Shown: positions 1 to 10,224, counted from the stretch's first letter. The stretch: DNA of 64,000 nucleotides from Bacteroidota bacterium (GCA_018266555.1 JAFEAF010000007.1:1-64000), one strand, 5' to 3'. Translations and numbers: made by a program. Notes: generated from the letters alone by a model not told the origin.

Positions 1-96
1 GAAGCAACTGGCGTGACTGTACTCATCAAAGAGGGAAATAAATTGCTGGTACTGAAAAAAGATAATTCTATAAAATCAATATTTTATAAAGCTTAA
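1..96 (+). CDS. C-terminal fragment of an unidentified protein
   Basis: An open frame runs from the left edge of the window to a TAA at 94-96 and encodes the last 31 residues of a protein, ending IKSIFYKA. The fragment is too short to show a fold or family. It converges with the T9SS protein gene on the other strand, with only 17 bp between the two stop codons. The start lies outside the window. Confidence 0.5.
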   Translation, partial: EATGVTVLIKEGNKLLVLKKDNSIKSIFYKA

Positions 97-113
97 GGAT
101 GAAAAATTATATT

Positions 114-2090
114 CTACTGATGATTCTTCAGTATTAGTTTATTGTACGATGCTTCACCCGTCTGCACCTGCAATACATAGCTGCCTGATGGATAAGGGTG
201 AAGCTGATCAATCTCAAAACTATTTTCACCCTGCATGCCAATTCTTTTTCCAGAATAAATGATTCTCCCAGTAAAGTCAATCAGTTTGCAATTGAGTTGC
301 TCATTTCTATCCAGCTGAATGGTGAATCGAATCTTGTCTGAAAAAGGAACCGGGCTTACCTGCAATATTGGCTTTAGAGGATCGCTTAAATTTATTTTTA
401 CGATCTCCGAATAAAAGATTTCACCGGACTGATGCTTAAACATGATCCGGTAATAATTTAACCCCGAAGCAGGGTTTCTGTCCACATATTGATAATTCCG
501 TATTCCATTGGTGGAAATTGAGCTGATTTCATCAATCGTTGCAAAATGAACGGCATCATTGCTGCGTTGTACTTTCATGTTATTAAAGAATTCGTTATCA
601 GTCATCTTCCAGAAAAGATTGACCGACTTATCTGACTGCAGCCTTGCATTAAAATCAATCAGATTGGTAGGCACAAGCACCCAATCCTGTATCCTGAACG
701 GAGTAGGAATATCTTCAAGGCTGTCATCAGGAATACCATTATCATTAGGGTCAGCTCTCATCATCCCGCTATTGTTGGAAGAATCCATAACATTATTTCC
801 AAACAACTGGCTTTGCCCCGAACCGAGAGCAGAATTATAATACGTTTTAAGGCTATCAGGATTATTCAAAAGGACAGTAATTCTCACTGTGCCAGAATCT
901 GAAGGAGTGGCGTTAAGTATACTACCTGAGCCACCTACAAAAAGATTACAATTTGTATTTCCATTATAAGCTGGATTCAGAGTAAGCCCCGAAGGCAGGG
1001 TGCCAACCGCAGAGACACTGGCGCTGGTGAAACTAGCGCCGAAAACCTTGGCAACGCTATCCACCACCTGCACATTGATAAGCCGTATATTTCCAAAATT
1101 TTTAACTTTGACATCGTATTGTACCATCCAGTTATTGCTGCCGAGAGATGTCACGAAGGAAACTTTTTTGGCTACTCCAATTCCGGTAATCATCGTGGCC
1201 ATATCTGTTGCTGTATAATTATTAGCAGGAAGTGTGACCGGTAAAATAACTGCAGAGCCTGAGGAAATATCAATCTCTTTAAAAGCACAGGGAGAACCAC
1301 TTCCTTTTTGAGTACTCCCTATAAATTTTCCTTGAGCATAAGCTATACCTGTTAAATTGATACCAGTTGCACCAAAATTTAAAGTGTCAATATAAGTAGC
1401 ATAAACCTTTTTTGCTGCACCGCCATAAGTACTGTAATCTACGAAGAAGAGCTTGTTGTCAAAAGCAAAATAGAGTTTGCCCATTGGTGTAAATATAATA
1501 TCGCCATTCAATTGATAAATTGTTTTTCCACCTGACAAAACAATTGTATCACTTGGTCCAAAATAACTGGTCGTAAAATCTACTTTTCTTAAAAAGGGGT
1601 TATAAGGGCCAGTCCCTGTAAATTCAAGTTGGAAACCCTCATTCGGCACAAGTGGATTAAAGTCAAGACCAACTACAAATTTGTTATTATAGTAGTTACT
1701 CCAAACCTGATTTGGTCCAGATGTATGACAGGTGTCAGGCCTCCAATGATAAACAAAAGAGTTATTCCCGGTTGTTGTAGCAATATAATAAACGTTTTGA
1801 TCGTAGGGATTGTAAGCAATACTACCTGCTGAAGATGAAAATGCCGGCCCGGATGGAGACCCGCCGCCAAGTTTTGGTTTACACTTAAAGATCGGGCTGA
1901 GCGTATTGGTAGCATCGTTATAGCTTAGCACCCGGAATGAATCCGTCGTAGAGCTTCCGCCGCAGTTTTTCCCAATACCCAATGGGGTTGAAATGACTGC
2001 ATTTTGACCAAAACTTGCTATGTTCAACATGCACAACGCAATCAACAAGGGTGATTTTTTATAGAAATATTTTGCAAATATCTTTTTCAT
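114..2090 (-). CDS. exported protein with T9SS type-A sorting domain
   Basis: The protein is about 658 residues. It has an N-terminal signal peptide (MKKIFAKYF, then a hydrophobic stretch ending in SFGQ) and a C-terminal domain of about 80 residues. That domain has the T9SS type-A sorting pattern: SPVPFSDKIRF near its start, GRIIYSG in the middle, PSGSYVLQV and a basic end. It should therefore be moved across the outer membrane by the type IX system. The middle (about residues 90-300) has repeated strands and may be propeller-like; residues 300-480 contain a DUF11-like conserved-repeat stretch. No catalytic motif is visible. I chose the Met at 2090 because it begins the signal peptide; an in-frame ATG at 2105 would add five residues. 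It lies just downstream of the M1 peptidase gene, probably in one operon. Confidence 0.8.
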   Translation of the reverse strand: MKKIFAKYFYKKSPLLIALCMLNIASFGQNAVISTPLGIGKNCGGSSTTDSFRVLSYNDATNTLSPIFKCKPKLGGGSPSGPAFSSSAGSIAYNPYDQNVYYIATTTGNNSFVYHWRPDTCHTSGPNQVWSNYYNNKFVVGLDFNPLVPNEGFQLEFTGTGPYNPFLRKVDFTTSYFGPSDTIVLSGGKTIYQLNGDIIFTPMGKLYFAFDNKLFFVDYSTYGGAAKKVYATYIDTLNFGATGINLTGIAYAQGKFIGSTQKGSGSPCAFKEIDISSGSAVILPVTLPANNYTATDMATMITGIGVAKKVSFVTSLGSNNWMVQYDVKVKNFGNIRLINVQVVDSVAKVFGASFTSASVSAVGTLPSGLTLNPAYNGNTNCNLFVGGSGSILNATPSDSGTVRITVLLNNPDSLKTYYNSALGSGQSQLFGNNVMDSSNNSGMMRADPNDNGIPDDSLEDIPTPFRIQDWVLVPTNLIDFNARLQSDKSVNLFWKMTDNEFFNNMKVQRSNDAVHFATIDEISSISTNGIRNYQYVDRNPASGLNYYRIMFKHQSGEIFYSEIVKINLSDPLKPILQVSPVPFSDKIRFTIQLDRNEQLNCKLIDFTGRIIYSGKRIGMQGENSFEIDQLHPYPSGSYVLQVQTGEASYNKLILKNHQ

Positions 2091-2115
2091 ACAATTAAAA
2101 TTCATAGTTCAAGAG

Positions 2116-4359
2116 CTATTGTTTGATAAACCTGCCAATTACCTGTTGCTGGATTTGATTTACCAAACGTATATTATATAAGCCGGGTGCAAATACACCC
2201 GTTGAAATTTTTATACTTGTTGTAGCCTGCACATTAGCTTCTTTTACAATCTGGCCAGTAATATCAGTTATTGATAATTTCAACAGACCAGAATTGAATC
2301 CGGATGGCAAGCTTATTATTACTTCATTGGTTGCAGGGTTAGGAGAAAGCCCGAGTTTCCCGGGCGTTACGTTGCCCGTCACCTGCTTTATGGATGAATA
2401 AACAAATGAGCCATCCTTTTTAATAATTTTTAACCGGTAATACTGTTCATCCGTTACTAAATCATCTTCAGCAGCACCCTGGTAAATCTGGGCAGATGTA
2501 TATGTCTGTACGGGATTAAAAGAAGTCAACTGAACAAAATCTGTTCCGTTCAAGCTTTTTTCAAGAATAACTGATTGCAAATTTTCATCTGTTTCAATTT
2601 TCCAGCTCAAATTTACTTTTTGTTTATCTGCTGTAGCTGTAAGATTTATTTGGCTAAACGGTAATACAATCAGCGGGCTGAGTGTAGTACTACTGTTTGT
2701 GGAACTAGCTGTGGCTAACACTACATTATTGGGATCCAAAGCGGGCGCCACAGTGGGTGTGGCAGAGAGTTTATAATAAATAACATTAGTGCCAAAAGTA
2801 CTGCCGGCGGTATTATATAATGTGCCACGATTATCAATAATTACCAAAGTAGTATCCAGCCCGGAGCCATTCCGGATTCTTACCGGCACAGGCATATCAA
2901 AATATCCCTGGCCCCCGGATGTAGGCGACTGAACAAGCTGAATGTACACCCCATTGGTTACATACTGGTAGTTTACTACATAAGTGGCTCGTCCTTTTTT
3001 ATAAACCCAGTCATTGAAAAAATTAGTAAGATCGAAACCTAAACTTTGCACCTGTGCCTGCATGTATTTTTTCAGAGAATCCACAGAAGTAAAATTGTAG
3101 TCGAGGCCCGGCGCATTGAGGTAGTCATGCAATGCAGTAAAAAATTTAGTATCACCCATCCAGGACCGGAGCATGGATAAAACCATAGCGCCTTTTTGGT
3201 ATGGCTGAGTACCTGCGCCTATGAAAATTTTATCTACTGTGGAAATATCACTCACATAGGTTGTAGAGCTATTGGATACGGATGATTTTAAACTTGATCT
3301 CTGGCTTGCAGCAGTAGCAGCAGGTTTTAAATTTTCAGGGTAAATGACTGACTGAAAATATTGAGCAAAACCTTCATTTAACCAGATCTGGTGCCAGTCA
3401 TTAGTTGTAAGTTTATCACCAAACCATTGGTGCGCCAGTTCATGCGCTAATGTGTAATCATCAAAAGCAGCGGTGAAAGTCATAGATTGAACTTCTAAAG
3501 CGCCCCAATTACCATTTAAACTTGTAAAACAATCTGCAATTCCATATTTCTCATTTTTAAAAGGGTAATCCGTATTAAGTAATGAAACATATACCGGCAG
3601 AATATTTTTGATAACATCTACATTAGATTTATACGCCGCGGTATTATGACTACTCAGCAAATAATTCATCACAGGCATATTAACACTACCAGTTAAAATA
3701 TTGTATTGATAATTGACATAATTGCCTGCAGCAAAATTGATCATGTATGTTGCAATTGCATACCTTGTCTTCCAGGTGCAGATCCTGTTTGGCCCCGAAA
3801 TTGTTTCAGTCACTATGCCATTACCTGCAGCCCGATATGCAGAAGGTGTGGTTACGATCAGATCCACAGAATCAATTTTATCGCTTAATGAATCTTTACA
3901 GGGCCACCAGGTACTTCCTGAATATGACTCTCCTAAGGTATAGATTACACTATTCGAGGCATCATAATTATATCCGCTGGGAATACTTGTTGATGGAGCT
4001 ACCGGTGTACCGCTGTAATTGATGGTTACAGAATCCAAAGTACCATGAACCGCAATGGCTGTGGGAAATGTAATCGTAATAACATTGGATACAAAAGTAT
4101 ATGTTGCAGCACTGCCATGGTACAATACAGAGCTTACCGTCATATTACTTCTAAAATCAAAACCGATCTGTGATACGGAAGCAGCTTTTGTTTTAAAATA
4201 GGTAGTTACGCTTCCATTGCTGATGGCGCCGGAAGATCCAGGATTGACTGTAATACTGATGCGATGATATACAATATCATACTGGGAAGGGTAGGTTGCT
4301 GCAGATACATACAAGCAGCTAAGCATAGCAAGGGATAGGATCAATAAACGGTTTTTCAT
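2116..4359 (-). CDS. M1-family zinc aminopeptidase with T9SS sorting domain
   Basis: The protein is 747 residues. A signal peptide ends near residue 20 (YVSAA). The M1 (gluzincin) active site is intact: HELAH at residues 306-310 and the third zinc ligand Glu329 in WLNEGFAQYF, giving HExxH-x18-E. The substrate-anchoring GxMEN loop appears as GALEV near 286-290. The N-terminal ~200 residues form the usual M1 beta domain. Residues ~560-660 look FN3-like, and the last ~75 residues (LGLSPNPATNEV to GRFIKQ) are a T9SS type-A sorting domain. The likely role is surface or extracellular removal of N-terminal amino acids from peptides. It is the first gene of a probable two-gene minus-strand operon, with only ~25 bp before the next start. 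Confidence 0.93.
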   Translation of the reverse strand: MKNRLLILSLAMLSCLYVSAATYPSQYDIVYHRISITVNPGSSGAISNGSVTTYFKTKAASVSQIGFDFRSNMTVSSVLYHGSAATYTFVSNVITITFPTAIAVHGTLDSVTINYSGTPVAPSTSIPSGYNYDASNSVIYTLGESYSGSTWWPCKDSLSDKIDSVDLIVTTPSAYRAAGNGIVTETISGPNRICTWKTRYAIATYMINFAAGNYVNYQYNILTGSVNMPVMNYLLSSHNTAAYKSNVDVIKNILPVYVSLLNTDYPFKNEKYGIADCFTSLNGNWGALEVQSMTFTAAFDDYTLAHELAHQWFGDKLTTNDWHQIWLNEGFAQYFQSVIYPENLKPAATAASQRSSLKSSVSNSSTTYVSDISTVDKIFIGAGTQPYQKGAMVLSMLRSWMGDTKFFTALHDYLNAPGLDYNFTSVDSLKKYMQAQVQSLGFDLTNFFNDWVYKKGRATYVVNYQYVTNGVYIQLVQSPTSGGQGYFDMPVPVRIRNGSGLDTTLVIIDNRGTLYNTAGSTFGTNVIYYKLSATPTVAPALDPNNVVLATASSTNSSTTLSPLIVLPFSQINLTATADKQKVNLSWKIETDENLQSVILEKSLNGTDFVQLTSFNPVQTYTSAQIYQGAAEDDLVTDEQYYRLKIIKKDGSFVYSSIKQVTGNVTPGKLGLSPNPATNEVIISLPSGFNSGLLKLSITDITGQIVKEANVQATTSIKISTGVFAPGLYNIRLVNQIQQQVIGRFIKQ

Positions 4360-4932
4360 ACTTGATGGCTTTTAAATTACAAGAAGCAAACCGAAATGAA
4401 TACATGTTTTACCGGAACAATTAAACTGCAGAAGTGGATACAGTAAATGCTTACCGGATTTGCATTTCAGTTTCATTCTATTGGATTTTAATTTTTACAA
4501 ATTCATGGCAATTGGTTGCGACCTTCATAATTAGTCTACAACTAAGTGTAAAAGCGTTCTAAATTCAGGGTTTTTTCTTAAAAATGCAATAAATCAATGG
4601 ATTGGAAAAAAACAAATTGATATATTATGTTTGTTAATCAGGTGAAACTCATTGTGCAAAAGGCAGTTCAGTTGTTGATTATAGTCAATTAAAAAAATAA
4701 AGCGAAGAAGCACGAAGTATATTTTCATAAATTTTTCAGGATACTGCAAGTTCTTTGTAGCTATTCTGTACTTACTCAATGAGAAAATTATATCCAGGTC
4801 AGCGAAAAAAATTATTGGATTGTAACAGTAAAATGATGTTTCACCAGAATTGCAATCCATTGCTAAATGGATTTTATTAATTCTTTATTGTCCCTCTATT
4901 AGCGGACAAAAAGCTGTAATCAATAAATATGC
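4360..4932. other. gene-free interval of 573 bp
   Basis: This AT-rich stretch lies between the lipoprotein hydrolase and the M1 peptidase, both on the minus strand. It should hold the promoter of the peptidase operon and the 3' end of the hydrolase transcript. I found no clear -33/-7 pair and no GC-rich hairpin with a T-run. The 88-codon frame on the minus strand (4594-4860) is low in complexity and has no recognisable features. Confidence 0.5.
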
Positions 4933-6168
4933 TTACTGACATTGACTGGTTAAAAATTTCAGCGTTGCCCTGTTGTAGTCGCTGTAGATATGATGATCGG
5001 CTACTGCAATGTTTATTTCTGATAGCATGGCGTTTAGCTGATTAAATGAAAGGCTTTTGATTACAGGAAAATTTGAAGGGTTATTTTGAACGGCACTTGT
5101 CAGAGAATCGGGGTACCCTATAAAATAATTTTTGTTATCAATGTATCCGTTTGATTTCAGTTCATTGAAAACTGAAACAGATAAAGTCAATGGAATGTCA
5201 CCGCTTCTTGCAAACCTTTCCGGGTAAAGCGGGCTTCGTTCGTTAATAAAAAATTTGCTGCAGACACCTCTCGCATTTAATGCCTGGTAATTGCTCAATG
5301 CCTGTGCATCGCCGGCTGTGCCTACGGATGGGTTGTCGTCTTTTCTTGCCATGCAAAATTGTATAGGCACTGTTGTGTTTTGAATAATAGTCGTACTGCC
5401 CTGCGCACAATATTGTACTCCGGCTTTGAAGTTATAAATGGATGATAGCGCACCGGAAAAGAATCCTCCGTCGCTCATGCCTATTGAATACCTTGGAGTA
5501 GTCCGGCTGATGACTCTCCGGTTATAAAATGTATCTGTGATGATACGAATGTTTGCAAAGTCAATATTGCTTGTTGTGTCGTAAGGCAAAAGATCCCAGC
5601 GGATTTTTCCATCTCCGTTGGTATCTGAATTTAAAGTTGATTCTTCCGCTTCCGTTATCATTACACCAAACTGGTTATTCACCAGGTCTTTGATCATTTG
5701 TTGCCATTCATAAGAGTTCATAATATTTGCTGCATTTCCGTTGGTGCCATGAAGTAAGTACACCAGTCCTTTTTCATTTTGAGGAAAATAGTAATAAACA
5801 GGTTTCAGGATACTTTTCCCTTTAATTTGTTCATATTGTAAAGTAAAATCGGGAACACCTTCAAGGCTTCCGGTCAGCGTAATATTATTATTGGGCATAA
5901 TAAACCAGGTATGCCATTCATTGGGCGATTGTAATAAACTGATGTCTCCCCTCCATGTATTAAAAAGCTGATCCGTGCCATAAGCAACAGAAAATATATG
6001 AACGGTGTCCCCGGATTTATATTTCCCGCTGCCATAACCATTATTTACGGTCACGATAAAACTGTCTGATGTTGGAGGTGGTGTTGGGCCGCTACCTGAT
6101 TCTTTGTTGCAGGAAAAAAGGTAACCCAAAGAAAGGATACCGGAAATGATAATGGTTATTTTTTTCAT
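4933..6168 (-). CDS. lipoprotein alpha/beta-hydrolase, depolymerase-like
   Basis: The protein is 411 residues. A lipobox (LFSC, Cys20) marks it as a lipoprotein. Residues ~36-105 form a small beta module (GSGKYKSGDTV, FNTWRGD, MPNNNITLTG) like the InlB/Listeria-type B repeat found in surface proteins. The rest is an alpha/beta-hydrolase: an oxyanion-type HGTNG at 140-144, a nucleophile elbow GMSDGG with Ser232, an acidic candidate at Asp277/278 and a late DHH at 391-393 as the likely catalytic His. The pattern resembles the esterase/PHB-depolymerase group of hydrolases; the substrate cannot be read from the sequence. It stands alone, with more than 490 bp upstream and 570 bp downstream. Confidence 0.72.
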   Translation of the reverse strand: MKKITIIISGILSLGYLFSCNKESGSGPTPPPTSDSFIVTVNNGYGSGKYKSGDTVHIFSVAYGTDQLFNTWRGDISLLQSPNEWHTWFIMPNNNITLTGSLEGVPDFTLQYEQIKGKSILKPVYYYFPQNEKGLVYLLHGTNGNAANIMNSYEWQQMIKDLVNNQFGVMITEAEESTLNSDTNGDGKIRWDLLPYDTTSNIDFANIRIITDTFYNRRVISRTTPRYSIGMSDGGFFSGALSSIYNFKAGVQYCAQGSTTIIQNTTVPIQFCMARKDDNPSVGTAGDAQALSNYQALNARGVCSKFFINERSPLYPERFARSGDIPLTLSVSVFNELKSNGYIDNKNYFIGYPDSLTSAVQNNPSNFPVIKSLSFNQLNAMLSEINIAVADHHIYSDYNRATLKFLTSQCQ

Positions 6169-6660
6169 GGGGAGTTGGATAGGCCAGTGTTAAAAAAGTT
6201 TAATTTGGTATTTTGTAAGTGCGAATCATTTTTTAGGTTGGTAAAAAAAACTTCGCTATAATAAAAAAATAATAACGATCAGGATTGATAAAAATTGCAA
6301 ACTGTAAATCAGTTTTTTACAGTTACTAATACTTATTATGAAAAATGCAAAGCATGGGTAAATACCTTTGTGCAATAAAACTTTATTTTTTTGTAATGCC
6401 AATTAATAATTTACAAATCTGGGTTAATAAGTTTTTGGACAATGATCAATTATATTGTAACAGTGCAACAAAAAATATTTTAGTCAATAACGTATTATTA
6501 ACGAGAAAAGGTTTGGAAATGTAAAATATATTGCTTCGCTACTTCTGTAATTATTTATGCGTTTCAGAATATTTCATAATAGAAGGAAACCTTATACAAC
6601 AAATATCCGGGCTGCATCATTTTTTGTTTTATCAAAAAAACTACAGGGAAGTTAAAAGCT
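6169..6660. other. gene-free interval of 492 bp with an inverted repeat
   Basis: The interval separates the sialidase (stop at 6661) from the lipoprotein hydrolase start. It contains a perfect 9-bp inverted repeat, AACTGTAAA at 6300-6308 and TTTACAGTT at 6316-6324, with a 7-nt spacer. There is no T-run after it, so it looks more like a protein-binding dyad than a terminator. Nothing else stands out. A 62-codon plus-strand frame at 6531-6719 overlaps the sialidase gene and is not supported. Confidence 0.45.
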
Positions 6661-8793
6661 TTACTGTTTTACAAATTTCTGTGCAAACATTAATTTGTTG
6701 TTATTATTTACAACTCTAATAAAATATAATTCCGGCAGCCATGATTTGATATTCAGATTAATTGTATTAATGCCTGAACTCACTGAATAGAGTTTATTCA
6801 GAATAACCTTACCGGAAAAATCTATTGCCTGTATTTTTACATTCTCTGTAATCCCGGTATTTAATTGTATTGTTAGTTGATCTGAAGAGGGATTGGGATA
6901 CAAAGACATACTTACTGGCCTATCATTATTAATGCTGATTGCTTTACTGTACTGTACCGACCCGTCAATCCCAATAATTTTTAAACGATAGAAATTAACA
7001 CCTGGTGACGGGGATTTATCAATGGATGTAAATGGATTTATTGTTGATGCGTTGTCAATCATGACAAACTTTTTGCGATCTGTTGATCTTTCTACTTCAA
7101 AATGACTGATGTTATAATCCAATTTAGTTTCCCAATTCAATTGTACCTGGTTTGAAGAAAGCAACTGGCCGGCAAAACTGATATTATTTACAGTGGGGCT
7201 GAATCCGCTTATTCCCACAAGAGTTAAACTGAATCTTGCATAATACATTTCAAAAGGGGCGCCGGGATCTGCCATTTCATAATACATTCCAATAGTGTTA
7301 TCAGGAAGTACAGTAAGACTTGAGTACTGTGCCAAACCGGGAAATATGGTTTTGGATACCGGGAAAGTTGCGCCTTCATCCTGGCTTGCAAACACAGTAA
7401 GATTTTGGCGGGTAGTGGTAGTGCTGTTTGGTAGCGAATGCAATAAAATGTTTTGACTGGCTCCAGATAAAGTGGATGAATACCTGATGAAATCACCATT
7501 GCATTTCGGGTCATGCATGTTGCTTTGCGTGGTATATGCACTCCACGTAGATCCGGAGTCTGTTGATGTTCTGAATACTCTTGGGCCGTTTATACTGGTG
7601 CGGCTACTCATCATCAGGTTACCATTATTTAATTGTACGGCTTTTGATTCATCGCCGGTAAAACCATCACCAGCAGGATTGTTATTGGTAACTGATGTAA
7701 TGATATTCCATGTAGTGCCATGGTCATCCGAATAGATAACCGTATTATTAATAGTTGTTGAAGAAGTGGTTCTTACTCCCACCACAGCTACCAATCTTCC
7801 GCTGCTCAGTTGCAGTTGCCTGCCTGAAGAAATCCATACAGCATACCAGTTTTGTGTAACTGGATTTGAGCATCCGGAACCATAAATCTGGTTTGTAAGA
7901 TCAACCGGCGCAGTCCATGTAATCCCATTATCGGAGCTGATGCACATTCTTATCCTGATAGGATTTGAAGGGGTAGAAGCTGCCAGACCGTTATTGGAAG
8001 CAAACAGGCAAATTATATTTCCATTTGTTTTATCAAGAGTCAGCGATGCGTCACCGGCTCCTGTAGTGCTTCCTAAATCGGCAATGGTCTGCGGTGCCAG
8101 CCAGGTTACGCCTTTGTCCGTACTTCTTTTTATTACAATATCTGATTTGGAAGGTAAATCATTCGGGCTATTAAATCTTGCATCAGTTGCAGTAATTAAA
8201 TCTCCATTGGCTGCTGTGATGATAGCTGGTATTCGAAAATAGGTGGAAGCCTTAGATACTCCTCCATCAGTAACCTGGTCTCCGGATTTAAATACAATGG
8301 AATGTTGTAAAATAATGAGGCTTGATCCCGAGGGAGATGCATTGACAGTTTTTGTGGATCGCCCCACTTTTACGGAAACACAGGTAGCATCCAATACATT
8401 CCCTTCAGTAGCAGTAGCCGATACATCATATACAATCCAGAAATAATTATTACTTCCTTTTGACAAGGTCTTACTTCCTGTTATAGATTTATTTCCAGTT
8501 CCGATAGATGTAGTGGAACCAAATACTGTCTGTGTAGAATAAAAACGATTGCTTGTGCCGGTTGAAATCACAGAAATCTTTGTAGCATCAGAAGTGGCGG
8601 TAGTACCATTCATATTCATGGTAATGGTATTAAGAGTGCCGCTTGAGTTCGTAATATTTATCAAAAGGATTCGCTGACTGGTTTGCCCGATTCCTGCTGG
8701 CAGTTGTGTTTGTGTTACAGTCACAGTTTGAGCAATGGCAATTTCTGAAATAAACGCCAGTAAGGCGGGGATAAAAAGCAGTTTGGTGTTCAT
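6661..8793 (-). CDS. exo-alpha-sialidase (BNR repeat) with T9SS domain, paralogue 1
   Basis: The protein is 710 residues. A signal peptide ends at AIAQ (~22). Residues ~23-160 match the N-terminal domain associated with BNR-repeat neuraminidases. The catalytic six-blade propeller follows: YFRIP at 185-189 (Arg of the tri-Arg cluster), the general acid in ATDAR near 204, Asp boxes STDKGVTW (224-231), SSDNGITW (286-293), SDDHGTTW (355-362) and STDSGSTW (410-417), a Glu in GDESK near 382 and a late Tyr in GMYYEMADP. An FN3-like stretch and a T9SS type-A sorting domain (SLYPNPSSDQL to KFVKQ) close the protein. The family releases terminal sialic acids from glycans. A close paralogue lies at 49185-51323. 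No sialic-acid catabolic genes are in the window. Confidence 0.93.
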   Translation of the reverse strand: MNTKLLFIPALLAFISEIAIAQTVTVTQTQLPAGIGQTSQRILLINITNSSGTLNTITMNMNGTTATSDATKISVISTGTSNRFYSTQTVFGSTTSIGTGNKSITGSKTLSKGSNNYFWIVYDVSATATEGNVLDATCVSVKVGRSTKTVNASPSGSSLIILQHSIVFKSGDQVTDGGVSKASTYFRIPAIITAANGDLITATDARFNSPNDLPSKSDIVIKRSTDKGVTWLAPQTIADLGSTTGAGDASLTLDKTNGNIICLFASNNGLAASTPSNPIRIRMCISSDNGITWTAPVDLTNQIYGSGCSNPVTQNWYAVWISSGRQLQLSSGRLVAVVGVRTTSSTTINNTVIYSDDHGTTWNIITSVTNNNPAGDGFTGDESKAVQLNNGNLMMSSRTSINGPRVFRTSTDSGSTWSAYTTQSNMHDPKCNGDFIRYSSTLSGASQNILLHSLPNSTTTTRQNLTVFASQDEGATFPVSKTIFPGLAQYSSLTVLPDNTIGMYYEMADPGAPFEMYYARFSLTLVGISGFSPTVNNISFAGQLLSSNQVQLNWETKLDYNISHFEVERSTDRKKFVMIDNASTINPFTSIDKSPSPGVNFYRLKIIGIDGSVQYSKAISINNDRPVSMSLYPNPSSDQLTIQLNTGITENVKIQAIDFSGKVILNKLYSVSSGINTINLNIKSWLPELYFIRVVNNNNKLMFAQKFVKQ

Positions 8794-9209
8794 AGAAATT
8801 TTAATTTTAAATGAAGATACTTAAAATAAAACCCCAAAAAGGAGATTTTGTTTTTTCAGGCACTTCTCAATTTTAATTCTGGCAGAATCAAAGTTGTCTT
8901 ATAAGGATTTCACTTAAAAAAACCTAAGTGGTCCTATTTATTCAGTGTGTGCTTATTTAATGTGTTCTACTATTGCTATGTGGTTCAAAAAATTTAGTTG
9001 TGAAAAAATTTGAGACACTCCCAATTATTCGAGAGCGCCAAAGTTTGATGTTGCTAATTTTGCCCTGGCTTTGAATTATTTGTTTTGATTCACTTAAATT
9101 ATAAATGACACATAGATATTTTTATTGTACTTTATTTCCCCATGACCGCATCGTTCATTTTTCTTCAGGCTCCCACACCTTAAATATTTAGCTTTCAATT
9201 TTTTCCTCA
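8794..9209. other. gene-free interval of 416 bp
   Basis: This AT-rich region lies upstream of sialidase 1 and downstream of the four-TM protein gene, both on the minus strand. It presumably carries the sialidase promoter, but I found no clear TAnnTTTG-type -7 element or hairpin terminator in it. Confidence 0.4.
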
Positions 9210-9722
9210 TCAGGGCTGAGGAGGCATTTTACCACTTCTCTCAGTGTCCGAAGAATGTTGCATTGAATTTTTCAAGCTCCCATTAAAAGCATTCAGGGCA
9301 TCTTTAATATTAACAGTAGCCGACTTAAACAAATAAGAAGTCAATGCTACAAGAATAGCTGATGCCGCAGATATCCATATTCCAAAACCTATTCCGAAGC
9401 TCATACCTCCAAACCTTTCTGCAACACCGCCCTGTGTGGCGGTTAAAAACCTGATTATATAATAGCCAACTATTACAATATTGATCATAGCAGCAACCAC
9501 CACAATGAGCCATGTATTGGATGGAATATGTTGCTTATAATCACCCATGAACGCAATTACTGTACAAATAATAAAGAAAAGAAAAACTAAAATTCCCAAT
9601 CCATTCAGCCCATTAATGGAGCCAATTCCATAATTATACCAGGGAAGGAAACAGGAAATAATCCCGGCCAGGGAGCCGATGATCACCCATTTGCGTTGTT
9701 TGTTCAAAAGTTTAAAATCCAT
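9210..9722 (-). CDS. four-helix integral membrane protein, unknown function
   Basis: The protein is 170 residues with about four hydrophobic segments: residues ~12-30, 40-60, 68-92 and 108-132. The first loop contains a FLPWYNYG turn. A short hydrophilic tail (about 145-170) ends in KMPPQP. No catalytic motif is visible and I do not recognise the family. An upstream LytTR-type operator at 9896-9922 (about 174 bp from the start) suggests shared control with the rest of the region. The site could instead act on the plus strand, where a 28-codon frame begins 67 bp away. Confidence 0.68.
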   Translation of the reverse strand: MDFKLLNKQRKWVIIGSLAGIISCFLPWYNYGIGSINGLNGLGILVFLFFIICTVIAFMGDYKQHIPSNTWLIVVVAAMINIVIVGYYIIRFLTATQGGVAERFGGMSFGIGFGIWISAASAILVALTSYLFKSATVNIKDALNAFNGSLKNSMQHSSDTERSGKMPPQP

Positions 9723-10224
9723 GACATTAAAATTTAAAAATGGTTGATTAAAAATTGAATGATTAAATATTTTGATTTGTTTTCTTTACATCCACCGCCC
9801 GATTACATCCAATCTGAAACTGTTTTTCAATTTGACACATATATGCTTTTTCTCTTAATAAAATTAATTGTATAATATAGAGCCATAAGCAAATAACCGA
9901 CGTATGTATATCCATAATCGGCAGATGAATAGGTGGCTAAATATTTTATAAGAAGGCAGGATGTTTTACTTATTTTATCTGCGGGAATTATGAAAAATTT
10001 GAAATTAAAACCAGGGTGCAATGAAAACGATCAGTATCAAAAAATAAATTCCTGTTTTTTAAAAACATTTCCGTAGAGTTTACATTAACGCTTTATTTTT
10101 TTTCTGAATTTCTAACAAAGCACAATTACGGTGGCAGTTGCATCCCAATTTGCTTTTCGCAGCTGAAGGTCAGTTTCACCCGCTATACACAAAAAGACGG
10201 GACAGCATTTGGTGTTGAAAAAAA
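9723..10224. other. gene-free interval of 502 bp containing operator A
   Basis: The interval lies between the amidohydrolase stop and the four-TM gene start. Its one clear element is the 21-bp-spaced repeat at 9896-9922. A short plus-strand frame (9990-10076, starting MKNLKLKPG, 28 codons) begins 67 bp from that site. This matches the operator-to-start spacing of the functional regulator gene at 33299, so it could be the remnant of a lost gene; it has no other support. No terminator was found. Confidence 0.4.
9896..9922. promoter_or_regulatory. predicted LytTR operator A
   Basis: Half-sites ACCGAC (9896-9901) and ATCGGC (9917-9922) start 21 bp apart, two helical turns. The spacer GTATGTATATCCATA shares GTAT at the same positions as in sites B-D, and the site is followed by AGA. 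It lies 174 bp upstream of the minus-strand four-TM gene. The binding protein is inferred to be the LytTR regulator encoded at 33299-34015. Confidence 0.62.

Noticed and set aside
4594-4860. Minus-strand 88-codon frame in the intergenic region
   Set aside because: Low-complexity AT-rich translation with no signal peptide, domain or plausible start context.
9201-9217. CCTCA/TGAGG hairpin at the 3' end of the four-TM gene
   Set aside because: The T-run lies on the wrong side for the minus-strand transcript and the stem is only 5 bp.
9827-10021. Minus-strand 64-codon frame
   Set aside because: It covers operator A and has no coding signature.
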